A stretch of DNA of 64,000 nucleotides from Thermophagus xiamenensis (GTDB lineage: Bacteria > Bacteroidota > Bacteroidia > Bacteroidales > Marinilabiliaceae), in NCBI RefSeq assembly GCF_900112795.1, contig NZ_FONA01000022.1:1-64000 (forward strand), in the 5' to 3' direction. Shown one piece after another: positions 63,073-64,000 of this stretch. Every line of letters starts with the position of its first letter. Positions within the stretch are counted from its first letter, which is position 1. The translations under genes and the position numbers were made by a program. The notes under the pieces are model-generated. The model was not told the DNA's origin, ran no database searches, and saw only the letters and a program-made list of their open reading frames with translations.

Positions 63073-63705
63073 TTAGTGTTTAAAAGTTGTCGGTGCTTTG
63101 TCCAATTTGCTTTTAATAAAAATCAAAGCGGTTTCTTCGTTCTTCATAAACGGAATTTCTTTGCCGTCTTTTTCTTTGATGAGTTCAACAGTTTCGGTCA
63201 GCACACCTTCTTCGTAGTTGTAGTTTTGCGTAATTCTAAACTTGTTATACGGCATAAACTTACTTGCATTTGGAACATACATTATCAAAACGGATTTACG
63301 AAATTCTGCGTCTGTTATTCCCGTTCCGTTGCCAAGCGATGAATTGATAGTTGCTTGCACTTTTCCGTCAATCAGATTTTGGTAAGCAACTTCAAAATAC
63401 ATTGTCTGGTCTCTGTTACCCGCTTTGCCGTCATAGTCGGGGTGAATACGGTGCAATGATTTAACGGATTTCCAATGATTGTCATAACGTTTTTGAACAA
63501 CGTCAAATTGGTAATCATAACTTTCTGCTCGCAACCATTGTCCGTTTTCGTATCGGTATGCTTTGCCGACACCGTTCCAAATAATTGTGTAGGTGTCGTC
63601 CAACTCAACGGAACGGTTAAGTGGAACGATTACTTGTTTTGAAGTGCTGCAACTCGCCAAAATCATAAAAGCTATTGCAGTAGCGGAAAAAATTATCTTT
63701 TTCAT
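63073..63705 (-). CDS. Hypothetical lipoprotein
   Basis: 210 residues. The signal peptide ends in MILASC, with lipidated Cys19. The rest is mixed beta structure (YTIIWNGVGKAYRYENG, YFEVAYQNLIDGKVQATI, NKFRITQNYNYEEGV) and lacks recognisable motifs. It lies 5 bases from the membrane-protein start and downstream of a Crp/Fnr gene, so the three may be coregulated. I cannot name the family. Confidence 0.7.
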   Translation of the reverse strand: MKKIIFSATAIAFMILASCSTSKQVIVPLNRSVELDDTYTIIWNGVGKAYRYENGQWLRAESYDYQFDVVQKRYDNHWKSVKSLHRIHPDYDGKAGNRDQTMYFEVAYQNLIDGKVQATINSSLGNGTGITDAEFRKSVLIMYVPNASKFMPYNKFRITQNYNYEEGVLTETVELIKEKDGKEIPFMKNEETALIFIKSKLDKAPTTFKH

Positions 63706-63792
63706 TCTGAAACTTTTTTAGTGAAACATTAAATTTTACACTGCAAAAGTCTCAAAGGTGAATGAAGAAGAAATTGACAAATGTTACAATCG

Positions 63793-64000
63793 TTATTTAC
63801 CAGCAATTTTTTTTCGTAGTCGGCTTAGACTTTCCCGTTCAAGTCCTAAGTAAGAGGCAATGTGATAAAGTGGTATTCTGTCAAGAATGTGAGGTTGGTT
63901 TTTAAGCAAGTCAAGGTAACGTTGCTCTCCGTCTAAAAACAAAAAGCTCTCAACACGTTGGGTTGTCAGTTTGTAAGATTGCTCGGCTATCATTCTGCCA
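63793..64000 (-). CDS. Crp/Fnr-family transcription regulator, C-terminal part (runs off the window)
   Basis: The visible 69 residues run to the window edge. The stretch FLFLDGEQRYLDLL is the end of the dimerisation helix, and the winged HTH follows (IPLYHIASYLGLERESLSRL). The N-terminal cyclic-nucleotide-like domain is beyond the edge. The start seen at 63993 is only an internal Met. It is transcribed toward the lipoprotein and membrane-protein genes, 87 bases away. Confidence 0.85.
   Translation of the reverse strand, partial: GRMIAEQSYKLTTQRVESFLFLDGEQRYLDLLKNQPHILDRIPLYHIASYLGLERESLSRLRKKIAGK

Overview
The window looks like an ordinary stretch of chromosome from a marine or anaerobic-type Bacteroidota (Bacteroidales/Marinilabiliales-like; this placement is inference). 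The reasons are the family content (NigD-like, DUF4827-like, DUF4625 and DUF6340 proteins, L28-L33-DUF4295 cluster, long-leader BtuB-like receptor, many short lipoproteins) and the recurring TAnnTTTG promoter -7 element typical of that phylum, several copies of which sit close to gene starts. No insertion sequence, prophage, CRISPR array or rRNA operon was seen.

Layout. 1-9.2 kb: Ste24-type M48 protease, PreP-like M16 lipoprotein protease (minus), a 9 x 21-bp array, hemH, an orphan sucD, a 16-bp array and a sirtuin. 9.4-17.3 kb: fabG, YqhD-like alcohol dehydrogenase, DUF6340 lipoprotein overlapping a PBP4-type dacB, an omega-amidase, a hydrolase fragment, a TIGR01212 radical SAM protein and DUF4197. 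17.3-25.7 kb: YgiQ, msrA, a HEAT-like protein, an exported Pcm, truA, cinA, rpmB-rpmG-DUF4295. 25.9-31.4 kb: a RimK-like (RLAN/ATP-grasp) ligase paired with a GCS2-type ligase, a 6 x 23-bp array and a BtuB-like receptor. 31.9-34.2 kb: zapB-like, zapA, a probable 6S RNA, rny. 34.4-37.7 kb: nucleotide-sugar genes (UDP-GlcNAc 4-epimerase type, gmd, fcl) for surface glycans. 37.8-49.3 kb: lipoproteins, PatB/MalY lyase, glycerate kinase, EamA transporter, a TonB_C protein, ndk, nrnA, FKBP, NigD-like, sugar MFS transporter plus ROK kinase. 49.5-54.7 kb: TetR regulator, a perfect palindromic operator at a promoter, a TonB-dependent receptor and its lipoprotein partner. 55-58.3 kb: orphan divergent trpB, TPR lipoprotein, tRNA-Trp, tRNA-Ser and a 41-bp tandem array. 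58.5-64 kb: an accessory-looking leftward set (hydrolase, NTF2-like, DUF1801, RibD-like, VOC), two decayed gene fragments in divergent arrangement, a DUF6273 gene flanked by two inverted ~130-bp attC-like palindromes, and a leftward Crp/Fnr - lipoprotein - membrane protein set that runs off the right edge.

The most unusual content is non-coding. A modular dispersed repeat (16-bp TAGGCC units, an AGATTGA/TTGATGTGCTAAATAGAC spacer, CACTAAT/GACTAAT heptamers, and a TTCCATTAGACCAAT tail, or a GGCAGAAG head) occurs at about nine intergenic sites. Four separate tandem arrays with periods 16, 21, 23 and 41 bp are also present, and the paired palindromes around the DUF6273 gene resemble cassette boundaries without an integrase nearby. 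No single complete novel defence or biosynthetic system can be demonstrated; the best candidates are the palindrome-flanked cassette, the RimK/GCS2 pair and the TetR-operator-receptor-lipoprotein unit.
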